A DNA stretch of 64,000 nucleotides from Sinotaia quadrata (lineage: Eukaryota > Mollusca > Gastropoda > Architaenioglossa > Viviparidae). Below are positions 53,001 to 61,206 of this stretch, one piece after another. The stretch lies in contig CM054182.1 in the NCBI GenBank assembly GCA_028829895.1, positions 5,933,001 through 5,997,000 of the forward strand, written 5' to 3'. The first letter of the stretch is position 1. The number at the start of each line of letters is the position of its first letter. Position numbers and translations under genes: made by a program. Under the pieces are notes generated by a model. That model did not search any database. It was not told the origin of the DNA and saw nothing but the letters and a program-made list of their open reading frames with translations.

Positions 53001-54987
53001 GAAATTTGATTATTCACATTCCAGTAAGCAGGAAAAATATGGCACACTTCCAGAAAGAGCACCAGATTCAAGGATGGGATATGGTGCTTCTAACATTCAG
53101 CGCAAACCAGCTGGACTTGTGACGGCTAATAGAAATAATTACCAAGCAAATGAAGCATCGACAGGTGAATTGCCAGAGAATTATGAAAGGATGAAGAGTT
53201 ATAAAGAAATGCCATCAGCGCAAGAAGCCAGAAAACATGAAATGACTGCAGGACGAGCTTATATGGACTTTGGGTGAGATGCTTTTTTACTTCATATACT
53301 TTAATAATGAATAAAACATATCTGTAATTATTCTGTCATATTTTGCTCTTTTGAAATTTCTAATTCAAAACTACAAATCCATTTGAACTTTTGTTTTCCC
53401 TAAATAAAGGAAAATTATTTGCAATCTCTTAAAGTCCAAATCTCATGAAATTGCCATTGAAAATGGTCAACCACTAATTTGGCATTCATGTTGGCACTAT
53501 ATATATTTTTTAAATAGTACAGTCGGGTCTCGGGTTATGAACAAGTTCCATTCTTAAGTACATTCATAACCAGATTCTGTGCAGAAGTTGGAATTTATAT
53601 GCAAATGATCTGTTTATTGGCCCAAATAGCATTGAATAAAGAAAAAAAGAGCATGTGATAAATTAAAAGAGTGTTTGATTCCTAAATCTTAGTTATGCAG
53701 AGCAGTGTACAGCTGCAGTCCATCCACGATGAAAAAAGTTTGCCTCAGTTTATCAAGAACAGATGGTTTTATTATTATTATTATGAAGTTTATTGTTCCT
53801 TGGTGGTGATGGGGGTTGTGTTCATATTGTCAGATTGCCCACAAGTCAAGACTGCCATAACCTGAGACCCACCTGTAATATAATTTTCCCCGAGGCCTGC
53901 AGATATTTTAGGATAAGTTTTGGGGGTGGGGAATTTTGGAGAATATTTTGGGAGGACAGTAATGATGGAGATTTTTCTTTGGTTGTACTATGGTGAAAAG
54001 TTGGATATTATGAAATTGGTCAAAAATCATTTTGGAAAAAATATCAAGCAGAAATTAAAATCAATTTATTTTTTGGCCCAAGAAGTGAAACTGACAAATA
54101 TTTAATGTTGAAAGTATTAAACTATTATGCAATGTCTGACACATAATAAAAATTATCAGCTTACAGATGATTATTTGTTTTGGACAACGTGTCACTGAAA
54201 TATGTAGTTGTTACTTGATTTGTTTACCATCAGATTTGCTCCAGTTCCTTTCTACATATTTTTACAATGTCAATATAGGACTGTTTTATTAGTTTATTAT
54301 TTTTTCAGCCATTGTTGGTTTATTGTTTGCAAGGCTAGATAGAGTTTAAACAGCAGTCATTAAATTATTTTAAAAAAAGTTTTAGTGCCTTGCTCTTCTT
54401 TCATTCACTTATCATCACCCATTCTCTTAGCATATATATATATTACTTTGTTTTAAAAATTGTATTTCCTGATTTGAGGCATTTCATTAATTACTTTTCA
54501 CTAGTATATTCATGTCTCTCAGATGTCACGATAAATAATAATCACTACTCATCATACAGGAGGTCCCAGGGTTATGGTGGATAGTCTTTACAGCACTGTC
54601 CATATAGATATATTTAAAATTGACTGACAGCGTGAATTCATAGTTACGGTGCTCGGCATCGTACTACTTTTATCTGTGCATCAAGAGTAAAGTTTTGTGC
54701 CATGGTGGTAGACAGCTCGTGGAGAAGATTAAATATATAACATTAGTGTGACTGCTGCCAAAGATGGCGACTTATGGCAGAAATCGACTTAAATCACTAA
54801 AAACAACAGGAACTCTATCATAACCTGGGGACCTCCTGTATATTGCACACACATACCACTGTTTCATTCTTAGCATTAAATTTGTTGTTGATTTTTCATC
54901 AGTGCTGCTCAGAATTCAGGAAACTATGGTCGTGGACCCAGGCAGCAAGAGGAGATGAGTATGCGGAAACTTGATCGACTCTATTAA
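17946..54987 (+). CDS. Gene B: large acidic, RRM-like, GMRG-repeat protein (complete, 12 coding exons)
   Basis: Coding exons 17946-18753, 21596-21755, 22465-22655, 25716-25787, 28326-28449, 35379-35497, 36211-36972, 42617-43914, 50861-51034, 51158-51484, 52768-53273 and 54903-54987 total 4,626 nt, exactly 1,541 codons plus stop. All junctions are GT-AG and phase-consistent. Order of parts: acidic region 1-269; RRM-like 1, about 272-353; linker with VFKARNEFVERH, 387-411; RRM-like 2, about 416-486; K/E-rich charged helix, about 585-650; basic KRRRM motif near 742-745; Q/R/D/F-rich segment 760-1000; about 14 GMRG repeats, 1007-1170; coiled coil 1179-1213; Arg/Met/Gln-rich tail to 1541. The RRMs lack the usual aromatic residues of RNP1. 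I recognise no named family. A nuclear RNA- or chromatin-associated scaffold is my inference from composition. Confidence 0.85.
18811..18990. mobile_element. hAT-type MITE
   Basis: 180 bp. The ends are CAGGAGTGCACAAAC and, inverted, CAGGGGTGCACAAAC. Both sides carry the 8-bp duplication ATATATAT (18803-18810 and 18991-18998). The terminal sequence and internal TGGCCC/GGCCC motifs fit hAT elements. It lies 57 bp after the donor of gene B exon 1. Confidence 0.88.
18999..20210 (-). mobile_element. 1.2-kb TIR element, copy 1 (complete, inverted orientation)
   Basis: The left end GGGTCATTCTCTGTATGAGTGTAC pairs with the right end, which reads AGCTCATTCTCTTGAAGAGTGTAC on the minus strand. The interior (for example 19740-19810 and 19860-20110) is the reverse complement of the copies at 22909 and 48901. 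No transposase is encoded. The flanks are TA-rich and the target duplication is unclear. Confidence 0.75.
21596..21755 (+). CDS. Gene B coding exon 2 (first half of RRM-like domain 1)
   Basis: The acceptor TGTGTTTTCAG precedes GMFEYKIKMDGFRYYDLK, and the exon ends SSYTG. The donor is GTAAGTG. It enters at phase 1 and leaves at phase 2, matching gene A exon 2. Confidence 0.87.
22465..22655 (+). CDS. Gene B coding exon 3 (second half of RRM-like domain 1)
   Basis: The exon begins in the split Gly codon with WVELLLHKEYASRVMERL, then a hydrophobic strand (HLTFEIQ) and a polar linker ending PIVADTS. The donor is GTAAGTG. It enters at phase 2 and leaves at phase 1, as in gene A exon 3. Confidence 0.87.
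22909..23480 (+). mobile_element. 1.2-kb TIR element, copy 2 (5' part)
   Basis: Begins GGGTCATTTTCTGGATGAGTGTAC and shares the following block (ATGTGTTTACATTCTAT, then GAGAGATACATAAGATAG) with copies 1 and 3. Similarity fades beyond about 23480. It lies in the gene B intron 22656-25715. Confidence 0.65.
23481..25715. other. Rest of gene B intron 3
   Basis: AT-rich. A 138-codon open frame at 24807-25223 has Ile/Leu/Phe/Lys-biased composition expected of random AT-rich sequence. No domain was recognised. Confidence 0.4.
25716..25787 (+). CDS. Gene B coding exon 4
   Basis: A 72-nt exon with acceptor TATTTTGCAG and donor GGTAGG. It encodes VFKARNEFVERHITSLK and LHGTDR. Only this reading keeps the frame into exon 5. 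It corresponds to gene A exon 4 (VFKYNNHKARQ). Confidence 0.8.
25788..28325. other. Gene B intron 4
   Basis: Contains a two-copy 47-bp tandem repeat at 26216-26309 and a G-run at about 26780. No exon is required here, because exons 4 and 5 join in phase. Confidence 0.45.
26216..26309 (+). repeat. Tandem duplication, 47-bp period, 2 copies
   Basis: ATGCATAACAGATGGTC...TTCTGNTACAAAT occurs twice head to tail with about three differences. Confidence 0.9.
28326..28449 (+). CDS. Gene B coding exon 5 (start of RRM-like domain 2)
   Basis: The acceptor CATGTTTCAG ends at 28325. The exon encodes TTKRRSIILNNLPPSVDKDL, continuing to AVAMVSADT. IILNNL resembles an RNP2 hexamer but lacks its aromatic residue. 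The open frame extends upstream to 28229, but no acceptor there gives the right phase. Confidence 0.8.
30295..30512 (+). repeat. Composite minisatellite
   Basis: Built from the module CATTAAAGATRTGCAAACT followed either by a short GAGAA spacer or by CTTAGCCCTAAAATATGTG plus TATATTTTTAGAA. At least three long and two short units alternate, so the array is a higher-order mix of two unit types. Confidence 0.92.
33383..33959 (+). repeat. 577-bp dispersed repeat, copy 1
   Basis: Starts AGTCTTGGCCAATTTTTACA and ends CGCGCATGCTT. It matches 38546-39123 along its full length with scattered substitutions. No coding capacity or terminal inverted repeat was seen. Confidence 0.85.
35379..35497 (+). CDS. 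Gene B coding exon 6 (end of RRM-like domain 2)
   Basis: The exon follows a 6.9-kb intron. It encodes SAVVELASAQHADNYMIAF, then TGLKINDRDIQISTL, the typical order beta-3, helix 2, beta-4 of an RRM. The donor GTGAGTG is strong. Phases are 2 in, 1 out. Confidence 0.85.
36211..36972 (+). CDS. Gene B coding exon 7 (charged K/E-rich region)
   Basis: The acceptor ATTTTTTCAG ends at 36210. The in-frame AT-rich sequence upstream back to 35997 is intron. The 254 residues are rich in Lys, Glu, Gln and Ser. About 36540-36680 is an uninterrupted K/E/R helix, likely a single charged alpha-helix or coiled coil. The exon ends with a KRRRM cluster that resembles a nuclear localisation signal. Confidence 0.87.
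37941..38230 (+). repeat. Diverged relative of the 53520-53875 element
   Basis: TCAGATCTTGGCTTATGAAC, then GTAACCCGATTTTATG and TATTGGCCAGATAG, parallels the left half of the MITE at 53520. CCATTGTCAACATAGG-GCTG resembles 54266-54286. It is old and has lost its right end. Confidence 0.5.
38546..39123 (+). repeat. 577-bp dispersed repeat, copy 2
   Basis: Same orientation as copy 1, in the next large gene B intron (36973-42616). Both copies begin and end at the same points, which argues for a mobile unit rather than a random segmental duplication. Confidence 0.85.
40042..41718 (-). pseudogene. hAT transposase (GTF2IRD2/ZBED-like group), disrupted
   Basis: One reading frame runs from 41718 to the stop at 40042 with a single in-frame TAA at 41247-41245. 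Visible landmarks in order are the zinc-finger tail NISRHYATKH, LALDESTDIDDTAQL (first acidic motif), TTDGSPSLTGKKVGLLKRL, HCLIHQEVLC, AVRWLSLGKVLRRVWDL (the RW motif) and the C-terminal dimerisation block EQTFSTMNINKTKLRS. This is the usual order for hAT transposases of the type found in GTF2IRD2- and ZBED-like proteins. Upstream, the BED-finger cysteines of copy 1 (about 41718-41790) are out of frame because of small indels. The transposase is therefore inactive as it stands, although decay is slight, which points to recent insertion. Confidence 0.9.
41689..42276. repeat. Internal tandem duplication of the hAT 5' end
   Basis: 41689-41978 and 41979-42276 are tandem copies of about 290 bp, each from ATGGCGGCTAATGTTGT to CCACATTACCAT. 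Both contain the start of the transposase (MPKYFFTEVG). Copy 2 keeps the CLLCSES zinc-finger cysteines in frame; copy 1, next to the main ORF, has indels there. Confidence 0.9.
42617..43914 (+). CDS. Gene B coding exon 8 (Q/R/D/F low-complexity region and GMRG repeats)
   Basis: The largest exon (1,298 nt). The first half is rich in Gln, Arg, Asp, Phe and Asn (RSRQQDFHRNSQLEF style), resembling prion-like or RNA-granule low-complexity sequence. The second half is a tandem array of GMRG-containing units. Phases are 1 in, 0 out. It lies only 248 bp downstream of the hAT insertion. Confidence 0.9.
43399..43890 (+). repeat. In-frame coding tandem array, GMRG units
   Basis: About 14 units of 33-36 nt encode 11-12-residue repeats of the type VGMRGLLDTPD or LGMRGLAGVRKD. 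Early units carry GMRG and the last three drift to GIRG, GIRG and GLRG. Alternating 11- and 12-residue forms in the middle suggest growth by duplication of two-unit blocks. The spacing leaves the reading frame intact. Confidence 0.9.
44490..46800. mobile_element. Possible LTR-related sequence, distant relative of the 12431-14479 insert
   Basis: It shares ATTTACAACATTTCACAA exactly (44874-44891 and 12863-12880), preceded in both by an AACAATCAA context. It has similar less AT-rich composition, and a possible start TGTGGCACC at 44486. No matching end or target duplication was found, so the boundaries are guesses. Confidence 0.3.
46382..46573 (+). repeat. Minisatellite, about 68-bp period, nearly 3 copies
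   Basis: TCACTAGAGAATCAAAACAA-GGTCTCCT...TGTTGTGTTTGACTGAT-CTCCAGCCCTTTAAT repeats with few changes, starting at 46382, 46451 and 46518. Confidence 0.93.
48901..49930 (+). mobile_element. 1.2-kb TIR element, copy 3
   Basis: Begins GGCTCATTCTCTGGGCAAGTGTAC. The interior at 49560-49740 matches copy 1 in reverse complement (GTCTTGGTGTGATGAGTTT, GATTTCTGATAATCTTGATA). The right terminus was not located. It lies in the gene B intron 43915-50860. Confidence 0.65.
50861..51034 (+). CDS. Gene B coding exon 9 (coiled coil)
   Basis: A 58-codon exon with phase 0 at both ends, so it could be skipped without frameshift. It encodes EDEIELAKQNLQMQVLAQAE and continues through KKKLALLESLHL, a predicted-looking coiled coil with Leu/Ile at heptad positions. 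The acceptor is ATTTTTACAG and the donor GTGTGG. Confidence 0.88.
51158..51484 (+). CDS. Gene B coding exon 10
   Basis: A 109-codon exon, phase 0 at both ends, separated from exon 9 by a 123-bp intron, the shortest in the gene. It encodes a polar Arg/Glu/Gln/Met-rich segment (FERQRGPMSRNMQ) with no recognised fold. Confidence 0.86.
51485..52767. other. Gene B intron 10
   Basis: AT-rich, nothing recognised. Confidence 0.45.
52768..53273 (+). CDS. Gene B coding exon 11
   Basis: The acceptor TTTATTTCCACAG ends at 52767. It encodes about 169 residues rich in Arg, Glu, Met, Tyr and Gly (MSRGRRDMHESRSDEYNRP), with spaced RG and YD motifs and no recognised fold. The donor GTGAGAT leaves phase 2. 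Confidence 0.87.
53520..53875. mobile_element. Tc1/mariner-type MITE 1
   Basis: The ends are CAGTCGGGTCTCGGGTTATG and, inverted, CAGGTGGGTCTCAGGTTATG, flanked by TA on both sides. The 356 bp contain no transposase. It lies in the last intron of gene B. Confidence 0.82.
54557..54838. mobile_element. Tc1/mariner-type MITE 2
   Basis: The ends are CAGGAGGTCCCAGGGTTATG and, inverted, CAGGAGGTCCCCAGGTTATG, flanked by TA. The ends are related to MITE 1 and the interior differs. It ends 64 bp before exon 12. Confidence 0.85.
54903..54987 (+). CDS. Gene B terminal coding exon 12
   Basis: The acceptor TTTTTCATCAG leads to GAAQNSGNYGRGPRQQEE and the C-terminus MRKLDRLY, followed by TAA at 54985-54987. 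This exon brings the coding sum to a multiple of three. It was found by phase, because it is too short to stand out as an open frame. A mariner-type MITE ends 64 bp upstream. Confidence 0.83.
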
Positions 54988-55423
54988 TTAAACAGTAATA
55001 ATTGAATCACCATTCAGTTTTTCAATTAAGGAAGGTTAAAATGTTTCTTAATGACTGTTTATTTTAATGTTAAAAAATATGTAGACTTAGTAATTTTGTT
55101 GTTGTTAATTATCATTTATGTTTTAAGTAGTTATCATCAGGTTTTTATAGTATTATATAGTTTCAGAAATATGGTGATGATGTGCCATCCTCTAAACAAA
55201 TGACAGTTGAAACTGGATATAAATAAGCTACCATTGCTTTATCTGTGTGTAATCATATTGGGAAAAATGTGTTCCTATCTCAAGTTTACTGTAACAAAAT
55301 ATGGCTCTGTACAGTTTAAGAGATTGTAGGTTGAAGTAATCTAGACCTCAACAGTATTAAAGTAAAACTTTAAGACTGTACTCTGAAAGGTTCTTTTTTT
55401 AAAAAAACTATTAAAAAAAGTAA

Positions 55424-55429
55424 AATAAA
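55424..55429 (+). terminator. Candidate polyadenylation signal of gene B
   Basis: AATAAA lies 437 bp after the stop codon and is followed by a T-rich tract at 55440-55450. It is one of several possible signals in AT-rich DNA. Confidence 0.35.
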
Positions 55430-56177
55430 GTGAAAAAATATTTTTTTTTTGTTCTACATTTTATAACCAATAACTTAAAATCCTTATTAAAAGTTTACAA
55501 ATTTTAAAGTTAATGCTTACAGCTTATTAATATTTAGAAAAATTTAACACTTTTACACACATACAGATTATATAAGGTACTGGTGTAGTTATAAATTGCA
55601 AGAGTACAAAAATTGAAGTTTCTTTCAGTTCATTGAACATTAAGAAATTGTTATTTAAAGTGTATTTTTCTAAATGATCTTTGCTAAAACACGACACAGT
55701 CATACACATTAACTATTAGTTGTTCAAGAATTGAATTTTTGTTAATGTTGTTCAAATATGACAGATCAAAAATCGTGCACTGTGTAAATGTAGGTCACCC
55801 TATGGGAATTTACATTTAATGGCAGCTACTGCATTAACAAAGTTAAAACTTGTTGATTCTGGAGATGATGAGTAAAGTTAAATATCCTAATAACTTTTGA
55901 ATTAAATGATGATGCACAGCATTACACATCACTATGGCTTTACTTGTGTAATACTTGGGGGTGAAACTATTTTTTTTTTTTAAGTTGTATATTTTAAACA
56001 GCAGGGCATTCCTTAATGCAGAAAATCATCTTTCACAATTTGAAGTATGATTGAGATGATTTTGAAATAGGACTTTAAATTCCAAATGGTTCTTACAAAA
56101 CCAGATCAATAAAAAACCGTCTTCATTTTTGACAGAAAGTATTTGCACATCTTACACAAGAATTGGAAATTCACATT

Positions 56178-56406
56178 GATGTAGAGAATAACATTGTCTA
56201 AGTCTGCATACCACATAGTGATGTGGAGAATAGCATTGTACTAAGTCTGCATACCACAAAGTGATGTGGAGAATAACATTGTACTAAGTCTGCATACCAC
56301 AAAGTGATGTGGAGAATAACATTGTACTAAGTCTGCATACCACACAGTGATGTGGAGAATAACATTTGTTAAGTCTGCATACCAAACACAGTGAGGTAGA
56401 GAATCA
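56178..56406 (+). repeat. Minisatellite, 43-bp period, about 5 copies
   Basis: GATGTGGAGAATAACATTGT, then ACTAAGTCTGCATACCACAAAGT, with starts at 56178, 56220, 56263, 56306, 56349 and 56393. The central copies are almost identical and the edges degenerate. Confidence 0.95.
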
Positions 56407-59390
56407 TGCCAACTATTTGTTTCCCCGCAAAAGAAAAATTTTCATAGTGAAATCTAAAACCTGAATCCTTATTCAGTGTCATCTAGGTCTCCCCAAAGAT
56501 TTATTTACATAAAAAGTGATGCAAAACTCTACCCATTTTGAGGACTTGAATACAGTTGTAGATTAAGGATGTGGCATTCTAAACTTGCATCCAGAGAAAT
56601 ATTTATGCCAACCAGTTTTAGAACTATCAGTGAGAAGAAAAAAATCACTAGATATATATATATTTTTTCAATATTTTCCCATACACACCTCATTTGACTA
56701 GAGTATTTTAATATTTTATTGAAGTTGAAGAAAATTTGAACACACATTCATGAAATGTACAAAATAATATCTTAATTTTGCTACAGCTTTAAAAGGTACA
56801 CTTTTACATATTTTTTAATAAATTAAACATTACTTAAATTTGGCTGATGATTAGCAAAACCCTGAAACTAGAATGTGCAGTAATAGAGTAGTCTGTTATT
56901 AGTGTAAATGTAAAGAAATGGTACTCAGGATAAATATGTAACAGGACTCTACAGGTAAAACTAGTAAGGAAATGTTATCAAAAGCTTTAATTTGACACTG
57001 GTCTTTTGGACAAGTAGCAGTATTTTGCTTCCAGGTTTAAAATTTTTGTTTCCCCCCCCCCCTCCATTTTCAACAACCTCATGGTATTGACTGCTATCAA
57101 ATCAGGGGACTGTCCCAGAAGGAAGAAAAAAACAAAACTTCTTGTTAGGAAGGGGGAGATCACTGCTAAATGCTGAAAACTGAGTCCACAGTCCATTCTC
57201 AGTATAGTAAAATTATTTTTTAAAATATATTTTAAGCAAATCTAGGCACAAAAATAGCACGATCAATGATTTGTTGTAAGGAATGTTGGTCTTCCTTCTA
57301 GTTCAGAATAATCCTTTTGAGCATCAATTTGTGGCAAAAGATGGCCATGGAAAATTACTAATTGAAAGACATGTGTATTTATTGTACAAATGTTTGTTTA
57401 ATATGTCAAGAATTGAAACAGGCATAAATAAACTAAAATATTTTGGTCTAAGGAAAAAAACCCTCATACATTTAAAGATTAAAATAAAAGCAGGAAGGGA
57501 AATATCCCAAACATGCTTCCAGAAATTCAATTGTCAGAATTCATCTTTATAAACAATTTTTACAATAAAATGTTTGTACTGAACACATAATGAGTTTGTT
57601 CATTCTTTTAATTGCTTGGAAGATATTTAAGCAACTAAAATTATTTTTTTTCAGGTGAAAAGAAAATAGTACTGGGTAAAAATAAAATGTAAAGATTATA
57701 GAACCTCCGGAATTTTTTAATTTTTTTTTTACACTTTTTTAAAATAGCATTATTCATTTGTAGACAACAATTGCAAAACCTTTTATTTTCATTAAATTTT
57801 TTTGTTTCAGAAATATTTGAAATTCTGTATTCAAAAGGCAGTACAATAAAAGCTGATATAGATTCTTGTAATTGTACAAAATTTCTTTCACTCTTTAAAA
57901 AAAAAAATGAGTAAAAGGAATCCTAGCCATCTATGGAAATAAGCTGATTTGATGTTTTGATTTTGTTTAGCATATTTACAGTCATAATTTATATTTTAAT
58001 AAAAGTGATGGAAAAGTGCATTTCAGTGCGATTTTCATTTCCATTAGTGTATACATGGAAAAGTGATGACAAAAGAGGGCCACATGACTGCTCATTTGTT
58101 GAAAGTATGCCAAAGAATAATTTGTACAAGTACCTTTTTTATGTTGCCGATATAATTTGCCTGAGAAACAAGTCTCGCCTGTACTTTAATAATATAAAAA
58201 TGTAACCATAATACAGACAGCAAGGCCACATACTACATGCCAAGAAAGAAACATCAACAAAATTATTAAAAAACTGTCACAGGAAAGACAGCATTAGTAG
58301 CAGATATCTGGAGAGAAAAAATATATGCTTACAGGATGATTACCCCCCAAACCACACTGAACTTTGAAAAGCTGTAACTTTGTTAGTTTTTATCTAAACA
58401 CAATGTAGCTTTGACATTTATTTTAGATGTTACAAGGTGTTCTATAATCAGAGCCAAAGATGCAGAATGGATTATTAAGAAAATGAACAAATACACAACA
58501 TAAATTTTCCATGGGCATAAATTTGACATAAATTTTAAAAGCAAAACATTTATGCCAAACCAGATGAATGTTGAAAGTTACTAAAGAAATACTGTATTTA
58601 CTCCCAACAAAATCCAAGTTTACAAACAGTAAAAACAACATTGAAAGCAATGGCATTCATAACAGCATAGGATCTGTCTATTTCTACTTTAAAATGTTTT
58701 TATGAAATGCAAAATTTACACAAATATGCAAGATGTAATCCCATCTTGTTTTTCAGGCAAAATTTACAACAGTATCAATGTTGTGTATCTTTTCTTTATT
58801 CAGATTCAAAATAAATGACTTTTGAAGGTCTGATACATTAGTAGGTGCTAGCAAAATCTGTAGTACCACAAATGTTCTAGTTAAAAAAAAAACCAAATGT
58901 CACAATAGGAATTATTATAATGTTTAATATTATACATTATCCAGTTTAATTGCTTTTAGTTATAAAATTTTTCAGAAATCTAAAACTTATTTTACTGTAC
59001 AACTATGCATCTTTTAAAGACAAATGTCTAACATTTGTTTACCTTCTGAATAATAGATGTTAAAACTGTTTTCATGATGAAGAAAAATTCAATCTCTCAA
59101 GAAGAAATGTTCTCTGCATATACACTTGCTATAACTGAAGACAAGTTTAAGACAAATGAATATTTTATTTTCTCTCACAAACATTTAAAGGTGGAAGAGA
59201 GGAAAAAACTGTAAAAAAAAAAAAAAAGTGGAATAATCATAGGTGAAAGTTGATTTGTAAAAAATGAATTCATAAAAAAAATTATAAAATTAAACTGGCA
59301 AAAACCTAAGTATCAATGATCAAATGGCACACATCATTTAGTGATAAAATAGTCTGGACAAAGATAATGAACATCAAATGCATATAGCAA

Positions 59391-59502
59391 TTAGTAGTGA
59401 CGATTAAATTCATAGTTTGTCGCTGCTCCACGACTGCGTCTTTCCTCTTCTCTGATTCTTCTTCCTGAGGCAGAGGGACCTTCAAATTCATACATGTCGT
59501 TC
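59391..59502 (-). CDS. Gene C terminal coding exon
   Basis: The acceptor TTTTCTGTTGCAG ends at 59503. One nucleotide plus 37 codons, including stop, encode the Arg/Glu-rich C-terminus. Confidence 0.78.
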
Positions 59503-61206
59503 CTGCAACAGAAAACAGCATACATATTTCAAACAAAATTTTTATTTTTCAATATAAATATATAAAAGTTAAATATTTATTATATTAATGATATTTTATG
59601 ACTTGATATTTCTATTCCCTTAAATTACAGATTATTAAAGAATGATATTTAAAGGTATTTAAATAAATATTTCACTCTTAAACATCTGCATATAATTTGT
59701 GATTTATAGAAAGTAACCAACACATCTGCTGTGATCATAAGCATTAGTGTTATAAGTCAGTGTCTTGACTTAAAAGTTACATTTTCTTTGTAAACCACAT
59801 TTCCAAAATGGCATGCTAGGGATGAACCATTAGAAAATTATAAAAGGCAATTGATCTTTCACAGAAAAAATGTAAAGTTACTTGTATAGTAAACTCCTGT
59901 AGCAGTGAGCAAAGGTGACATTTTGAAATTTCTTGTTACATTGGAATTTAAATCTTGTGTGCTGAATAAACAATAAAGAAAAATGTAGCAGCAAGTGTAT
60001 TATCAAACATCAGCCTTTAACTTACCTCTCCCTTTCCAAAAGTGCCCTACGTTTATTAAACAGATCTGAGGATTGAGTCCTGTTGGTATGGTATCTGGAA
60101 TCTGAAGATCGCCCTGGGGAAGTTCCATAATCAAATGTTTCTTCAAAATAAAAAGGTGCAGACTGATCTATATCCTCTGGAGCCTCCAAGAGATATGGTG
60201 CAGGTCGTAATGTAGACCTGTAAGATGCAATAGTATAGAAAGAGTTGTAGAGAGCAGCAAGAAAAAATGCATTGTGGTTACCAGACTCTATAGTCATTTT
60301 CCAAATATAAATTGTTCACTATTCTACCATTAGCTACACAAATGCCTAGTTTCAAAGAATTGCTAAACATGTGATGGAGCTGTTGCCACCTCGCATACAA
60401 GTGTTAAGGGGTTGTTTCACTCTTCCATGTAAAACATGTATTGAGGGATGTTCAAAACACAACACATAAAACAAGTATTGAGGGCTGGTTTTTGGGGTGG
60501 GTGGGGAGCGAAAGAGAGCTAGTAGAGTGGAAAGAGAAAACTAAGAAATCTTGGGTTAGTAGTGTGAAAAAAGAGGAATCTAATGGCTAGCAATTGGGGT
60601 GCAGTAGTTTAGATAATATTGTTTAGATAACGGATGTTCTACCATATCTTAATAGACATTTGTTCTGGTGCTTCTTGCAGAATGGCCGTTGCTCTAAACA
60701 ATTTTATAATAGAAATTTGTTATTTCAGACCTGCTAATACATGGTTTCAAACAATGCATCATTGCATTAATAGTGCCTAGGGTATTTGTAGTTTATCTAG
60801 GGCTAAGAATTATTTCGTTGGTAAACCTTCATAGTAACCCTTTGGACAAGGCTCAAAACTACTGACATGCTTTAAAAAAAAAAAGATCATGTGTACAGAT
60901 GCCTGCACATATGACACAGATTCAGTTTGTTAATATTCTTACATTTGTTCAAGTTTGCATTAAAATGCATAGGTTCAAAGCAAATAAACAACAATGAAGG
61001 ACAGTTAATAACAAAGCTCAATACCTTTGATCTTTAAACTCTTCTTGTCGTCTTCCTCTTGAAAATGCTCTTCGATCAAAACCTCTCTTATCAGAAGGAT
61101 GAGAAGCATGAAAAGCTGCTGGTTCTCCGAACCATTCTTCTGGCTCATAATCATCAAGTAGTCTTGGTGCACTTCGCATTTCTCTCAGATTTTCTGCCAT
61201 CAAATC
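59391..61206 (-). CDS. Gene C: C-terminal end of an Arg-rich charged protein (partial)
   Basis: Three exons join in phase: 61206-61025, 60217-60026 and 59502-59391 (stop TAA at 59393-59391). Intron phases are 2 and 2. About 161 residues are visible: DLMAENLREMRSAPRLLDDY with a WFGEPAAF motif and RGFDRRAFSRGRRQEEF; then RPAPYLLEAPEDIDQSAPF and a RRALLERER stretch; then YEFEGPSASGRRIREEERR and the C-terminus YEFNRHY. I recognise no family. Composition (R, E, D, G, Y) and a C-terminal Tyr recall the tail of gene B, and the gene converges on gene B tail to tail. Relationship to A and B is possible but unsupported by any alignable domain. Upstream exons were not found in 61207-64000. Confidence 0.75.
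60026..60217 (-). CDS. Gene C exon (second from last)
   Basis: The acceptor GCATCTTACAG ends at 60218 and the donor GTAAGTT begins at 60025. The 192 nt carry an acidic-aromatic stretch (FYFEETFDY) and a KRRALLERER end. Phase is 2 in and 2 out. Confidence 0.8.
61025..61206 (-). CDS. Gene C exon (third from last)
   Basis: The acceptor CTTTTTCAG ends at 61207 and the donor GTATTGAG begins at 61024. Coding is 182 nt, entering at phase 0 if read GAT TTG ATG, leaving at phase 2. Confidence 0.76.

Larger units (their letters stand above)
54988..59390. other. Convergent 3' region between genes B and C
   Basis: This 4.4-kb stretch must hold both 3' UTRs. It contains the 43-bp minisatellite at 56178-56406 and a C9-10 run at about 57052-57062. 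Many AATAAA-like strings occur on both strands, so transcript ends cannot be fixed. No open frame looks coding. Confidence 0.5.
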
